DNA from: Saccharothrix australiensis
GTDB lineage: Bacteria; Actinomycetota; Actinomycetes; Mycobacteriales; Pseudonocardiaceae
Length of the DNA: 64,000 nucleotides
Direction of reading: 5' to 3'
Assembly: GCF_003634935.1 (NCBI RefSeq)
Contig: NZ_RBXO01000001.1
Span: 4,799,501 to 4,863,500 of the forward strand
Position numbers and translations under genes: made by a program. Below the pieces are notes generated by a model. The model did not search any database and was not told the DNA's origin. It worked only from the letters and a program-made list of their open reading frames with translations. Positions 34,341-42,864 of this stretch are shown here, piece after piece (position 1 is the first letter of the stretch; each line of letters begins with the position of its first letter).

Positions 34341-35627
34341 GTGCCCACCTGGTCGAGCCGGGGAGGGGTCATGGCGTCCGAATCGACCGTGGTGTCCGCG
34401 CCCGCCCTCTGGGACGGCGACGGCGGGCTCCCGAGCGGACCGGCCCGGATCGTCGTCACCGGCGGGGTGATCAGCGGGGTCGGCCCGGACGCCCCGGCGC
34501 CGCCCGGCGCGCGGGTGGTCGAGCTGGACGGCCACACCCTGCTGCCCGGCCTGATCGACGCGCACGTCCACTGCGCCAACCGGCCGATCGACGGGCCCGT
34601 CCACGCGGGCACCCAGGTGAGCCGCCACGTGCTGGGCGCGATACCCGCCCTGGAAGCCCTGCTGCACAACGGGTTCACCACGGTCCGCGACCTCGGCTGC
34701 CCCGTCGGCGAGCCGATCACGGTCGCCCTGCGCGACGCGGTCGAGGCGGGTGTCCTGCCGGGTCCGAGCATGGTGGTCGCGCCGCACATCGTGTCCTCCC
34801 ACGCGGGGCACGGCGACGAGTCGATCGGGCTCACCACCGGCAGCAGCGTCGAGCTGGGCGCGCTGGCCGACGGCGTCGACAGCGTGCTGACCCGCGTGCG
34901 GGCGGAGGTCCGGGCCGGCGCGGACTGGATCAAGTTCGCCGCCAGCGGCGGGTTCACCTCCGGCGGCGACGACCCCGACGACTGCGCCTACACGCGGGCG
35001 GAGGTGGAGGCGCTGGTGGCGGCGGCGACCGACTTCCACCGCCCCTGCGCGGCGCACGCCCTCGGCGACCGGGCGGTGCGACGGGCCGTGGCGGCCGGGG
35101 TGCGGTCGGTCGAGCACGCCCTGCTCGCGACCGCCGACACGCTGGCGCTGATCCGGCGGCGCGGGATCTTCGTCGTGCCGACGGTGCACGCGGCCATGCA
35201 CCTGGTGGACCGGCTGGACGACGACGAATTCTGGCGGACGCGGCCGGCCGACCTGCGCCGCAAGCTGGAGGTCCACGCCGAGGCGATGCGCGCGGCCGTC
35301 CGGCGGATGGCGCACAGCGACGTGCTCATCGCGTTCGGCACGGACGCGGGGGTGTTCCCCCACCGGGACAACGCGTGCGAGTTCGCGGCGCTGACGCGGC
35401 ACGGGTTCTCGCCGCACCGGGTGCTGCGGGCGGCGACGTCGGTGGCGGCCGACCTGCTGGCGATGCCGGACCGGGGTCGGGTGCGGTGCGGTGGGCGTGC
35501 GGACCTGGTGGCGGTGCCGGGCGACCCCTTCGCGGACATCGAGGTGATGGAACGGGTCGACTTCGTGATGCGCGGTGGTCGGGTCGTCCGGTCACCGGAG
35601 CGGGAGCCGGGGCCTGAGCCCTGGTGA
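34341..35627 (+). CDS. Metal-dependent amidohydrolase (imidazolonepropionase/prolidase-like)
   Basis: 428-aa amidohydrolase-superfamily protein. Metal site marks in order: GLIDAHVHCANRP (HxH), ADWIKFAASGGFTS (probable carboxylated Lys), CAAHALGDRAVRRAV and VRSVEHALLAT (His), and IAFGTDAGVFPH (Asp). The C-terminal beta part is RADLVAVPGDPFADIEVMERVDFVMRGGRVV. These are typical of Xaa-Pro dipeptidase-like amidohydrolases that open cyclic amides or dipeptides. GTG 34341 appears leaderless; ATG 34371 with GGGGAGGGG upstream is the alternative. Substrate unknown. Confidence 0.85.
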   Translation: MPTWSSRGGVMASESTVVSAPALWDGDGGLPSGPARIVVTGGVISGVGPDAPAPPGARVVELDGHTLLPGLIDAHVHCANRPIDGPVHAGTQVSRHVLGAIPALEALLHNGFTTVRDLGCPVGEPITVALRDAVEAGVLPGPSMVVAPHIVSSHAGHGDESIGLTTGSSVELGALADGVDSVLTRVRAEVRAGADWIKFAASGGFTSGGDDPDDCAYTRAEVEALVAAATDFHRPCAAHALGDRAVRRAVAAGVRSVEHALLATADTLALIRRRGIFVVPTVHAAMHLVDRLDDDEFWRTRPADLRRKLEVHAEAMRAAVRRMAHSDVLIAFGTDAGVFPHRDNACEFAALTRHGFSPHRVLRAATSVAADLLAMPDRGRVRCGGRADLVAVPGDPFADIEVMERVDFVMRGGRVVRSPEREPGPEPW

Positions 35628-35666
35628 CGGGGCGCGGGCCGGGGCTCGGGCGACGGCGCGCGGCCG

Positions 35667-36143
35667 TCAGCGATCCGGGTCGCGCCGCTCGACACCGAGT
35701 TCCGCCACGAGCCCTTCGACCAACTCCCTGATCCGGTCCCGGATGGGGCGCACCGCCGCGACGCCCCGGCCCGCCGGGTCGTCGAGCGGCCAGTCGAGGT
35801 AGCGCTTGCCGGGGAACACCGGGCACGCGTCGCCGCACCCCATCGTGACGCAGACGGTCGACTCGCGGACCGCGTCGTGGGTCAGCACGGCGGGCACCCG
35901 GCCGGCCAGGTCGACGCCGACCTCGCGCATGGCCTCGACCACGGCCGGGTTGACCTCGTCGGCGGGCGCCGAGCCGGCGGAGCGGACCTCCACGCGGTCC
36001 CCCGCCAGGTGTTCCAGCCAGGCGGCGGCCATCTGGGAGCGGCCCGCGTTGTGGACGCAGACGAACAGCACCGACGGACGCTCGGCCGCGGTCGCGCCGG
36101 GGTCGGCGGTGGAGGGCTCGGTCGGGGAAGGCAGGTCGGTCAT
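35667..36143 (-). CDS. arsC: Arsenate reductase (low-molecular-weight phosphatase fold)
   Basis: 158-aa ArsC. VLFVCVHNAGRSQMAAAWL contains the CX5R phosphatase loop, EVRSAGSAPADEVNPAVVEAM the following strand, and VTMGCGDACPVFPGKRYLDWPLDDP the Cys-containing redox segment of thiol-dependent arsenate reductases. It reduces arsenate to arsenite for export by ACR3. A Pro/Thr/Ala-rich N-terminal extension (about 20 residues) precedes the domain. ATG 36143 has GGAGGAG upstream. It is the last gene of the leftward arsR-acr3-arsC operon, 103 bp after acr3. Confidence 0.93.
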   Translation of the reverse strand: MTDLPSPTEPSTADPGATAAERPSVLFVCVHNAGRSQMAAAWLEHLAGDRVEVRSAGSAPADEVNPAVVEAMREVGVDLAGRVPAVLTHDAVRESTVCVTMGCGDACPVFPGKRYLDWPLDDPAGRGVAAVRPIRDRIRELVEGLVAELGVERRDPDR

Positions 36144-36246
36144 CGCGCTCCTCCGTCGGGTGCGGTCGCCGCACCGGGTCGTGTGGTCGCACCGGACGTC
36201 CCGAGGGATGTCGTGCCGCGTCGCCGACGGCCCGTGCACGTGCCGC

Positions 36247-37311
36247 TCACCGCGCGACCCACCGGCGGCGCAGCCACAGGCTGACGTAGACCAGGCCGAC
36301 CAGCACGGGCACCTCGATCAGCGGCCCGACCACGCCCGCCAGGGCCTGCCCCGAGGTCACGCCGAACACGCCGATCGCCACCGCGATGGCCAGCTCGAAG
36401 TTGTTGCCCGCCGCGGTGAACGCCAGCGTGGTCGTGCGCTCGTAGGACAGCCCCGACGCCCGGCCCAGCAGGTACCCGCCGCCCCACATCACCGCGAAGT
36501 AGACCAGCAGCGGCACCGCGATCCGCGCCACGTCCCACGGCCGTGACGTGATCCGGTCGCCCTGCGACGCGAACAGCACCACGATCGTGCCCAGCAGCCC
36601 GTACAGCGCGACCGGCCCGATCCGGGGCAGGAACCGCGACTCGTACCACGCCCGGCCGCGCACCCGTTCACCGACGCGGCGGCTCAGGTAGCCGGCCGCC
36701 AGCGGGATGCCCAGGAAGACCACCACCGACAGCGCGACCTCCCACGGCGAGAAGTCCAGCGACGTCGTGCCCAGTCCCAGCAGGCCGGGCAGCAGCTCCA
36801 GGTAGCACCAGCCCAGCACGCCGAACATCAGCACCTGGAACACCGAGTTCACCGCCACCAGCACGGCGGCGGCCTCCCGGTCGCCGCACGCCAGGTCGTT
36901 CCAGATGACCACCATCGCGATGCACCGCGCCAACCCGACGATGACCAGTCCCGTGCGGTACTCCGGCAGGTCGGCCAGGAAGACCCACGCCAGCGCGAAC
37001 ATCAGCGCCGGGCCCAGCACCCAGTTCAGCAGCAGCGACAACACCAGGGTGCGGCGGTCGCGGGTCACCGCGTCGAGCCGGTCGTAGCGCACCTTGGCCA
37101 GCACCGGGTACATCATCAGCAGCAGGCCGAGGGCGATCGGCAGCGACACGCCGGCGACCCGGACCGCGTCGAGCACGCCCCGGAGGTCCGGCACGAACCG
37201 CCCCAGGACCAGGCCCGCGACCATCGCGGCCCCGATCCACACCGGCAGCAGCCGGTCCAGGAGCGACAGCTCGCGCAGGACGGCGGGGCGTTCCGGGGAG
37301 GTGGTGCTCAA
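36247..37311 (-). CDS. acr3: ACR3 family arsenite exporter
   Basis: 354-aa membrane permease with ten predicted helices that exports arsenite using the proton gradient. LLPVWIGAAMVAGLVLGRFVP opens the protein; GLARCIAMVVIWNDLACGD carries the conserved Cys of ACR3, and FTAAGNNFELAIAVAIGVFG is the signature helix. Start TTG 37311 overlaps the arsR stop (TTGA) and follows GGAGG by 5 nt. Translational coupling to arsR ties its expression to the repressor gene. Confidence 0.95.
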   Translation of the reverse strand: MSTTSPERPAVLRELSLLDRLLPVWIGAAMVAGLVLGRFVPDLRGVLDAVRVAGVSLPIALGLLLMMYPVLAKVRYDRLDAVTRDRRTLVLSLLLNWVLGPALMFALAWVFLADLPEYRTGLVIVGLARCIAMVVIWNDLACGDREAAAVLVAVNSVFQVLMFGVLGWCYLELLPGLLGLGTTSLDFSPWEVALSVVVFLGIPLAAGYLSRRVGERVRGRAWYESRFLPRIGPVALYGLLGTIVVLFASQGDRITSRPWDVARIAVPLLVYFAVMWGGGYLLGRASGLSYERTTTLAFTAAGNNFELAIAVAIGVFGVTSGQALAGVVGPLIEVPVLVGLVYVSLWLRRRWVAR

Positions 37312-37607
37312 CAGGGCCTCCGGGGGCGGTCGGTGGTGCGGGCGCGGCGCGCGAGGGCGTCCAGGGAACCGGCGACGCGTGCCAGCGCGTCCGGCACGAG
37401 CCGGTAGTAGGTGAACCGCCCCTGCGGCTCCGCCGCCACCACCCCGGCCTCGCGCAGCACCCGCAGGTGGTTGGACACGTTCGTCTGCCGCGCGCCCGTC
37501 TCGGCCACCAGGTGGCAGGTGCACAGGTCCTCGGCGGCCAGCAACTCGACGATCCGCGCCCGCAGGGGGTCCGCGAGCACGCGCAACACATCAGCATCCA
37601 GTGACAT
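37308..37607 (-). CDS. arsR: ArsR arsenite-responsive repressor
   Basis: 99-aa winged-helix repressor. VLRVLADPLRARIVELLAAEDLCTCHLV holds the CxC motif that binds arsenite in the alpha-3 region, followed by ARQTNVSNHLRVLREAGVVAAEPQGRFTYYRL (recognition helix and wing). ATG 37607; a TATCAT box lies 9 nt upstream on the minus strand, so translation may start at or near the 5' end of the mRNA. It should repress its own operon until arsenite or antimonite binds. Confidence 0.94.
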   Translation of the reverse strand: MSLDADVLRVLADPLRARIVELLAAEDLCTCHLVAETGARQTNVSNHLRVLREAGVVAAEPQGRFTYYRLVPDALARVAGSLDALARRARTTDRPRRPC

Positions 37608-38095
37608 CAGCGTGGGATGATACGTCAGCGGTCGGCGCCCGGTCGACCGGGGCACGCCGACGTCGACGCGACCCCGACCCCGGTGCCGGCGACGGTCGCG
37701 GGCTTGGCCGCCGCGTTCGTGCGGGCTCGCTCGCCGCCCCGACCGCGCAGGGCGGGTTCACGGCGGCCCTGGGGCAGAACGGTGTGCTGCTCGATCACCG
37801 GCCGGGCGCGGCGGCGTGGGCGGCGGGGCGCGGACGGGCGCGACATACTCGTCCCGGAGCGGTGGAGCGGGTTTGGCGGCGCAACGGCGAGGTACCTGCT
37901 GGTGATGACCGGAGAGGCGCCTGAGACGTCCGGGTGGTCGGCGGCCCCCGTACCGCCCGGCCCTGCTCGACACCGTTCGCGGCGGGTGATCGCCGGTGAC
38001 GCACGGCACGCCGCAGCGGCGCGCGACGACGACCACCCGCGGTCAGGGCCCGGACACGGCTCGTGGTCGAGTGCTTTCACCGGGGCAGCCGCCGC
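37608..38095. other. Divergent region between arsR and the MFS exporter
   Basis: About 490 bp. The left end holds the arsR promoter (TATCAT on the minus strand) and an imperfect TGACGTATCA/TGATGTCA repeat that may be the ArsR operator. The rest is GC-rich with overlapping frames on both strands and no protein-like sequence. Confidence 0.45.
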
Positions 38096-39721
38096 ATGAC
38101 CGCTCCCCCCGCTCCCCCCGCCCCCACCGCGTGGGCACCGCTGCGCCGCCGCACCTACCGCGCCCTGTGGCTGGCCCAGTTCGCCTCCAACATCGGCACC
38201 TGGGCGCAGACCGTCGGCGCGCAGTGGTTCATGGGCGACCTGGGCGGCAGCGACTTCGAGATCGCGCTGGTGCAGGCGGCGACCACCCTGCCGGTCTTCC
38301 TGCTGGTCGTGCCGTCGGGCGCGGTCGGGGACGTGCTCGACCGCCGGCACGTGCTGATGGCCGGGCAGGCGGTGATGCTGGCCGGCTCGGCCGGGCTGGT
38401 GGCGCTGGCCGCGAGCGGGTACGCCACGCCCGTGGCGCTGCTCGCCCTCATCGCCCTGATGGGTGTCGGGCAGGCGCTGTCCATGCCCTCGTTCCAGGCC
38501 ATCCAGCCGGAACTGGTGCCGCGCGCGGAGATACCGCAGGCGGCGCTGCTCAACGGCGTCAACATGAACGTCGGTCGCGCCATCGGGCCCGCGCTGGGCG
38601 GCGCGCTGATCGGCGCCGCCGGGCCGGGCGCGGCGTTCGCGGTCAACACCGTGTCGTTCCTCGGCGTGCTGCTGGTGCTGGGTCGGTGGCGGCGGCCGTC
38701 CGACCACCGCCCGCTGGGCGCGGAGGGCGTGCCGACCGCCGTGCGCTCCGGCGCGCGGTACGTCCGCAGCTCGCCGCTGTTCGCCCGCGTCCTGGTGCGG
38801 TGCGTGCTGTTCGTCGTGTTCGGCAGCGGGCTGTGGGCGCTGCTGCCCGCCATCGCGCGCGGACCGCTCGGGCTCGGCGCGAGCGGGTACGGCGCGCTGC
38901 TGGGCTGCATCGGGGCCGGTGCGATCGGCGGCGCGGTCGTGGTGCCGCGCCTGCTGCGCAGGATCGGGAAGAACGTGCTGGTCACGGTCGCGACGTGCGC
39001 GTACGCGGTGGCGACGGGCGCGGCCGGCCTCACGACGTCCACGTGGGTCGCCATCCCCGCGATGCTGGTCGCGGGCGCGTCGTGGATCGCCGTGCTGTCC
39101 ACGCTCAACGCCACGGCGCAGGTGCTGCTGCCGGCGTGGACGCGGGCCCGTGCGCTGGCCTACTACCAGCTGATGTTCATGGGCGGCCAGGCGTTCGGCG
39201 CGGTGGTGTGGGGCGCGGTCGCCGCCGGGTCGGGGCCGCGGGCCGCGCTGCTCGTGCCCGCCGTCGCGATGGTGCTGGTGGTGCTGGTCGCGGCACGGCT
39301 GCTGCCGCTGACCGAGCGGCAGCTAGACATCTCGCCCGCGCGACTGTGGGACGCGCCACCGGAGGTCGCCGACGCCACCGCCGGCCCCGTGCTGGTGGCC
39401 GTGTCGTGGCGGGTCCGCGCGCCGAGGGTCGCGGAGTTCGTGGCGGCGATGCGCAAGGTGGGCCGGTCCCGCAGGCGCACCGGCGCGACGTCGTGGGGCC
39501 TGTTCCGCGACTCCGAGGACCCGGAGCTGTTCCTGGAGACCTTCACCGTCGCGACCTGGCGCGAGCACCTGCGGCAACACTTGGAGCGCGGCACGGCGGT
39601 GGACGTCGAGGTGGAGCGGATCGCCCGAGCGCTCGCCGTCGAGGGGCCGGAGGTCCGCCACCTGCTCTGGGCGGCCCACCTCGACCGAGGCCGCGCGGGT
39701 GACGCCCCGGACGAGGAGTGA
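38096..39721 (+). CDS. MFS exporter (EntS-like) with C-terminal monooxygenase-like domain
   Basis: 541-aa transporter of the MFS_3/enterobactin-exporter branch. ALWLAQFASNIGTWAQTVGAQW is the first helix; the loop-2 motif reads GDVLDRRHVLMAG. About 12 helices extend to LLPLTERQLD (about residue 415). The last ~125 residues form a soluble domain (VLVAVSWRVRAPRVAEFVAAMRKVG, SWGLFRDSEDPELFLETFTV, ATWREHLRQHLER), the dimeric alpha/beta-barrel pattern of antibiotic-biosynthesis-monooxygenase-like domains. Such fusions occur in actinomycetes. Substrate unknown. ATG 38096 has only a weak ribosome site. Confidence 0.88.
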   Translation: MTAPPAPPAPTAWAPLRRRTYRALWLAQFASNIGTWAQTVGAQWFMGDLGGSDFEIALVQAATTLPVFLLVVPSGAVGDVLDRRHVLMAGQAVMLAGSAGLVALAASGYATPVALLALIALMGVGQALSMPSFQAIQPELVPRAEIPQAALLNGVNMNVGRAIGPALGGALIGAAGPGAAFAVNTVSFLGVLLVLGRWRRPSDHRPLGAEGVPTAVRSGARYVRSSPLFARVLVRCVLFVVFGSGLWALLPAIARGPLGLGASGYGALLGCIGAGAIGGAVVVPRLLRRIGKNVLVTVATCAYAVATGAAGLTTSTWVAIPAMLVAGASWIAVLSTLNATAQVLLPAWTRARALAYYQLMFMGGQAFGAVVWGAVAAGSGPRAALLVPAVAMVLVVLVAARLLPLTERQLDISPARLWDAPPEVADATAGPVLVAVSWRVRAPRVAEFVAAMRKVGRSRRRTGATSWGLFRDSEDPELFLETFTVATWREHLRQHLERGTAVDVEVERIARALAVEGPEVRHLLWAAHLDRGRAGDAPDEE

Positions 39722-39732
39722 CGGCTCACTGA

Positions 39733-39771
39733 GCGTGAACGACGTCACCCGCCGGGCGTGAACGACGTCAC
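39733..39771. promoter_or_regulatory. Two CRP-like sites (CGTGA-N6-TCAC) upstream of the sigma factor gene
   Basis: GCGTGAACGACGTCAC is repeated exactly at 39733-39748 and 39756-39771, 23 bp apart, about two helical turns. Each copy contains GTGA-N6-TCAC, the half-site arrangement recognised by CRP/FNR-family regulators. They sit about 200-240 bp upstream of the sigma factor start and just after the MFS stop. Confidence 0.5.
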
Positions 39772-39975
39772 GCTGCCGGTGACGCGCAGTGACGGGAATA
39801 CGGGTCGCCCCGGTTCCGTTGAACCAGTCGACGCCCTAGGAGGCGCACGGGCGAGGCTCCGACAGCCACCGCGATCGCGGACCGCCCTCCCCCGCACTCG
39901 ATGTGCCACCCCGCACGTGTCAGCACCCGACCGCGCCGCGATCCGGCGAGGTCGCGACCCGCCAAGGAGACGGTC

Positions 39976-40965
39976 ATGTCGTCGACGATGGAAACGCCCC
40001 GCCGACCGCGCACGGCCGCGTCCGGCCGTCGTGAGTGGTCCCCGGACGCCGACCTGGTCGGCCACTACCTGCGCGAGGTCGGCGCCACCCCGCTGCTGAC
40101 CGCCGAGCAGGAGGTCGCGCTGGCGAGGCGGATCGAGGCCGGCGTGTACGCCGCCGAGCTGCTGCGCCGCGCCCGCGACGGCGAGGAGCCGCAGCCTGAC
40201 GCCGAACGCGCGCGCGGGCTGCGCGCCGTGGTCCGGGACGGCGAGCAGGCGAAGGAGCACATGATCCTCGCGAACCTGCGCCTGGTCGTGTCGGTCGCCA
40301 AGAAGCACTCCTACCGGGGGCTGCCGTTCCTGGACGTGGTGCAGGAGGGCAACCTGGGCCTCATCCGCGCGGTCGAGAAGTTCGACTACGCCAAGGGCTA
40401 CAAGTTCTCCACGTACGCCATCTGGTGGATCCGCCAGGCCATCGAGCGCGGTCTGGCCGACCAGACCCGCACCGTCCGGCTGCCGGTCCACGTGGTCGAG
40501 GAGCTGAACCGCACCATCCGGGCGGAGCAGCGGCTGCGGCGCGAGCTGGACCGCGAGCCGACCGAGGAGGAGGTCGCCGCGGCGGCCAGGGTGCCCGTCG
40601 CGCGGCTGCTGGAGCTGCGCCAGGCGGGCCGCACCGTGATCAGCCTGGAGACGCCCGTCGGTGACGACGGCAACTCCTCCGTCGCCGACCTGATCGAGGA
40701 CGTCGACGCGGTGCGGGCGCACGAGGTGGTCGAGCAGGCCGAGCTGACCGCCGAGCTGAACACCCTGGTCAAGACCCTGCCGGAGCGGCAGGCGCGGATC
40801 ATGCGCCGGCGCTACGGCCTGGACGACGGCCGCCCGTGCAGCCTCCAGGAGATCGCCCGCGAGCTGGGCCTGACGCGCGAGCGCATCCGCCAGCTGGAGA
40901 AGGAGTCGCTGCGGCTGCTGCGCGACACCGAGCGCAACCGGGCGGTGCTGGAACTGGCGGGCTGA
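39976..40965 (+). CDS. Sigma-70 family principal-like (group 2) sigma factor
   Basis: 329-aa sigma factor. Region 1.2 (DADLVGHYLREVGATPLLTAEQE), region 2 (EHMILANLRLVVSVAKKHSYRGLPFLDVVQEGNLGLIRAVEKFDYAKGYKFSTYAIWWIRQAI), region 3 and region 4 with the -35 helix (SLQEIARELGLTRERIRQLEKESLRLLR) are complete. The N-terminus is short without the long acidic region 1.1 of the housekeeping factor, fitting a HrdA/HrdD/SigB-type group 2 sigma. ATG 39976 has AAGGAG 6 nt upstream. Two strong hairpins follow the gene. Confidence 0.94.
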   Translation: MSSTMETPRRPRTAASGRREWSPDADLVGHYLREVGATPLLTAEQEVALARRIEAGVYAAELLRRARDGEEPQPDAERARGLRAVVRDGEQAKEHMILANLRLVVSVAKKHSYRGLPFLDVVQEGNLGLIRAVEKFDYAKGYKFSTYAIWWIRQAIERGLADQTRTVRLPVHVVEELNRTIRAEQRLRRELDREPTEEEVAAAARVPVARLLELRQAGRTVISLETPVGDDGNSSVADLIEDVDAVRAHEVVEQAELTAELNTLVKTLPERQARIMRRRYGLDDGRPCSLQEIARELGLTRERIRQLEKESLRLLRDTERNRAVLELAG

Positions 40966-41019
40966 CCGCCCGCGCGCCCCGGTGCGGGCCCCGCGCGGAC
41001 AACCGGCCCGCACCCGCCG

Positions 41020-41049
41020 GCCGTGCCGCGATCCCCCGCGCGGCACGGC
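41020..41049. terminator. Hairpin with 11-bp stem
   Basis: GCCGTGCCGCG (41020-41030) pairs perfectly with CGCGGCACGGC (41039-41049) around an 8-nt loop. Confidence 0.75.
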
Positions 41050-41050
41050 C

Positions 41051-41093
41051 GCCGCCTCCCCGGACCGATCCCTGCCCGGTCCGGGGAGGCGGC
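41051..41093. terminator. Hairpin with 17-bp perfect stem
   Basis: GCCGCCTCCCCGGACCG (41051-41067) pairs perfectly with CGGTCCGGGGAGGCGGC (41077-41093) around a 9-nt loop. It starts 2 nt after the first hairpin and serves both convergent genes. Confidence 0.88.
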
Positions 41094-41297
41094 ACACCCG
41101 CACTCCCGCGCCCGACGCCGCGACGGCCGGCACGGGACCGCACCCCCGACGCCGGCCCACCCGACGCCGGCCCACCCGAGGCGGGCCGGCACCGCGACGG
41201 CCGGCCCGACACCGCGCCCAGCCGGCCCGGACCCCGCACGCGCCGAGCCGCTTCCCCGCGCCGCCCGCCGGTCACGCGGGCGCGGGACCCCGCGCCC

Positions 41298-42833
41298 TCA
41301 CGCCCGGCGCAGGCCCCGAACGCCCTCCTCGATGACGTAGCTCGCGTCGGTGTTGATCGAGACCTTGGCGGGGTCGGCCTCCCACACGTCGGAGATCACC
41401 CGGAAGTCGGCGCGCACCTCCCGAGGCGTGGTCGTCACCCGCACGTACCCGCGCTTGTTCTGCGAGTACTTCACGTGCGGGTTGCGCGCGTACCAGGTCG
41501 AGTCCGGCGGCGCGCCGGGGTTGTTGCTGGTCGCCGACGTGACCACCAGCTCCGAGCCCACGATCGGGTCGCCGTGGTCCCAGTAGTCCAGCCGCAGGTC
41601 GGCCGCGTAGTGCCGGTGCACGTCGCCGGTCAGCACCACCGGGTTGGGCACGCGGCGGTCGATCCAGCCCTTCGTGACCCGGTCGCGGGAGGCCGCGTAG
41701 CCGTTCCACGAGTCCGGCGCGTGGCAGGTGGACCGGTCGCCGTCGTCGTCGCGCTGGGCGAAGAACACCTGCTGGCCCAGGAAGTCCCACGTGGCCGGGT
41801 GCTGCTCGAAGTTCTTCAGCAGCCACCGCTCCTGCGCCGCGCCGGTGATGGTGCGCCCGGTGTCCAGGTACGGCCCGCAGGCGCTGCCGGTGGCCTGCGC
41901 GCTGCGGTACTGCCGGGTGTCGAGCATGTGGAACCGGGCCAGGCCGCCCCACAGGAAGTCCCGGTAGAGCCGCATGGACGCCCCGCTCGGGCGGGCCGTC
42001 GAGCGCAGCGGCATGTTCTCGTAGAACGCCTGGAACGCGGCGGCCTTGCGCGCGCTGTTCGCCGGGGAGTCGGAGCCGTTCCAGTTGTTGTCGACCTCGT
42101 GGTCGTCGAGGATCACCACCCACGGCGTGGCGGCGTGCGACGCCTGGAGGTACGGGTCGGTGTGGTACTGGCCGTACCGGGCGCGGTAGTGCGCCAGGGT
42201 GGTGGTCTCCTCGTCGAACGCGAGCCGGCGCACCTTGTCCGCCGCGGGCAGGCCGGAGGGCTTCTCGTAGATGTAGTCGCCGAGGAACACCACCAGGTCC
42301 GGGTCGTCGGCGACCATGCCGCGGTGCGCGTGGAACCAGCCGTCCTCCCACTGCTGGCAGGAGGCCAGGCAGTACTTCAGGGCGGCCACCGCCGCGCCGG
42401 CCGCGGGCGCGGTCCGCGTCCGGCCGACCGGTGAGACGTGGCCGCCCGCCCGGAACCGGTAGAAGTACTCGCGGCCCGGCGCGAGGCCGGCCGGTTCGAC
42501 GTGCACGCTGTGGCCGAGCGCGCGGTTGGTGGCGGTGGTGCCGCGCTGGACGACCGAGGTGAACGCCTCGTCGGTGGCGACCTCCCAGTCGACGTCGTAG
42601 GTCGCGTCGGGCATCCCGCCGAGGCCGTCGGGGTTGAGCGGCGCGGGCGCCAGCCGGGTCCACAGCACCACGCTGTCGGGCAGCGGGTCGCCGGAGGCCA
42701 CGCCGAGCCGGAACGGGTCGCGGATCGGCGGCGCGGCGGCGGTGGTGCGGGCGTGGGCCCACGACGGCAGCGTCACGGCCCCTGCCGCGGCCAACCCGCC
42801 GAGCAGCACGGCACGTCGGTTCATCGGTGACAT
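41298..42833 (-). CDS. phoD: Tat-exported alkaline phosphatase D
   Basis: 511-aa PhoD phosphomonoesterase/phosphodiesterase, Ca2+/Fe3+-dependent in the family. The Tat signal MNRRAVLLGGLAAAG leads to AHART. An N-terminal beta domain (LGVASGDPLPDSVVLWTRLAP) is typical of PhoD. Metal ligands are in CLASCQQWEDG, FLGDYIYE, ILDDHEVDNNW and VLTGDVHRHY. It releases phosphate from extracellular organic phosphate or wall teichoic acid. ATG 42833 and ATG 42824 are both possible starts. I see no clear PHO box upstream. Confidence 0.94.
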   Translation of the reverse strand: MSPMNRRAVLLGGLAAAGAVTLPSWAHARTTAAAPPIRDPFRLGVASGDPLPDSVVLWTRLAPAPLNPDGLGGMPDATYDVDWEVATDEAFTSVVQRGTTATNRALGHSVHVEPAGLAPGREYFYRFRAGGHVSPVGRTRTAPAAGAAVAALKYCLASCQQWEDGWFHAHRGMVADDPDLVVFLGDYIYEKPSGLPAADKVRRLAFDEETTTLAHYRARYGQYHTDPYLQASHAATPWVVILDDHEVDNNWNGSDSPANSARKAAAFQAFYENMPLRSTARPSGASMRLYRDFLWGGLARFHMLDTRQYRSAQATGSACGPYLDTGRTITGAAQERWLLKNFEQHPATWDFLGQQVFFAQRDDDGDRSTCHAPDSWNGYAASRDRVTKGWIDRRVPNPVVLTGDVHRHYAADLRLDYWDHGDPIVGSELVVTSATSNNPGAPPDSTWYARNPHVKYSQNKRGYVRVTTTPREVRADFRVISDVWEADPAKVSINTDASYVIEEGVRGLRRA

Positions 42834-42864
42834 CGGTATCCCTCTCGAAAGCCGCGTGGTCGGG

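Larger units (their letters stand above)
40966..41297. other. Convergent intergenic region with two terminators
   Basis: About 330 bp between the sigma factor and phoD. The first half holds the two hairpins listed separately. The second half (41140-41180) has a 15-bp tandem repeat of CCCGACGCCGGCCCA (two copies, then a degenerate one). No gene seen. Confidence 0.6.

Noticed and set aside
37617..38099. 160-aa plus-strand ORF between arsR and the MFS gene
   Set aside because: Pro/Arg-rich, overlaps equally open frames on both strands, and lacks a ribosome site.
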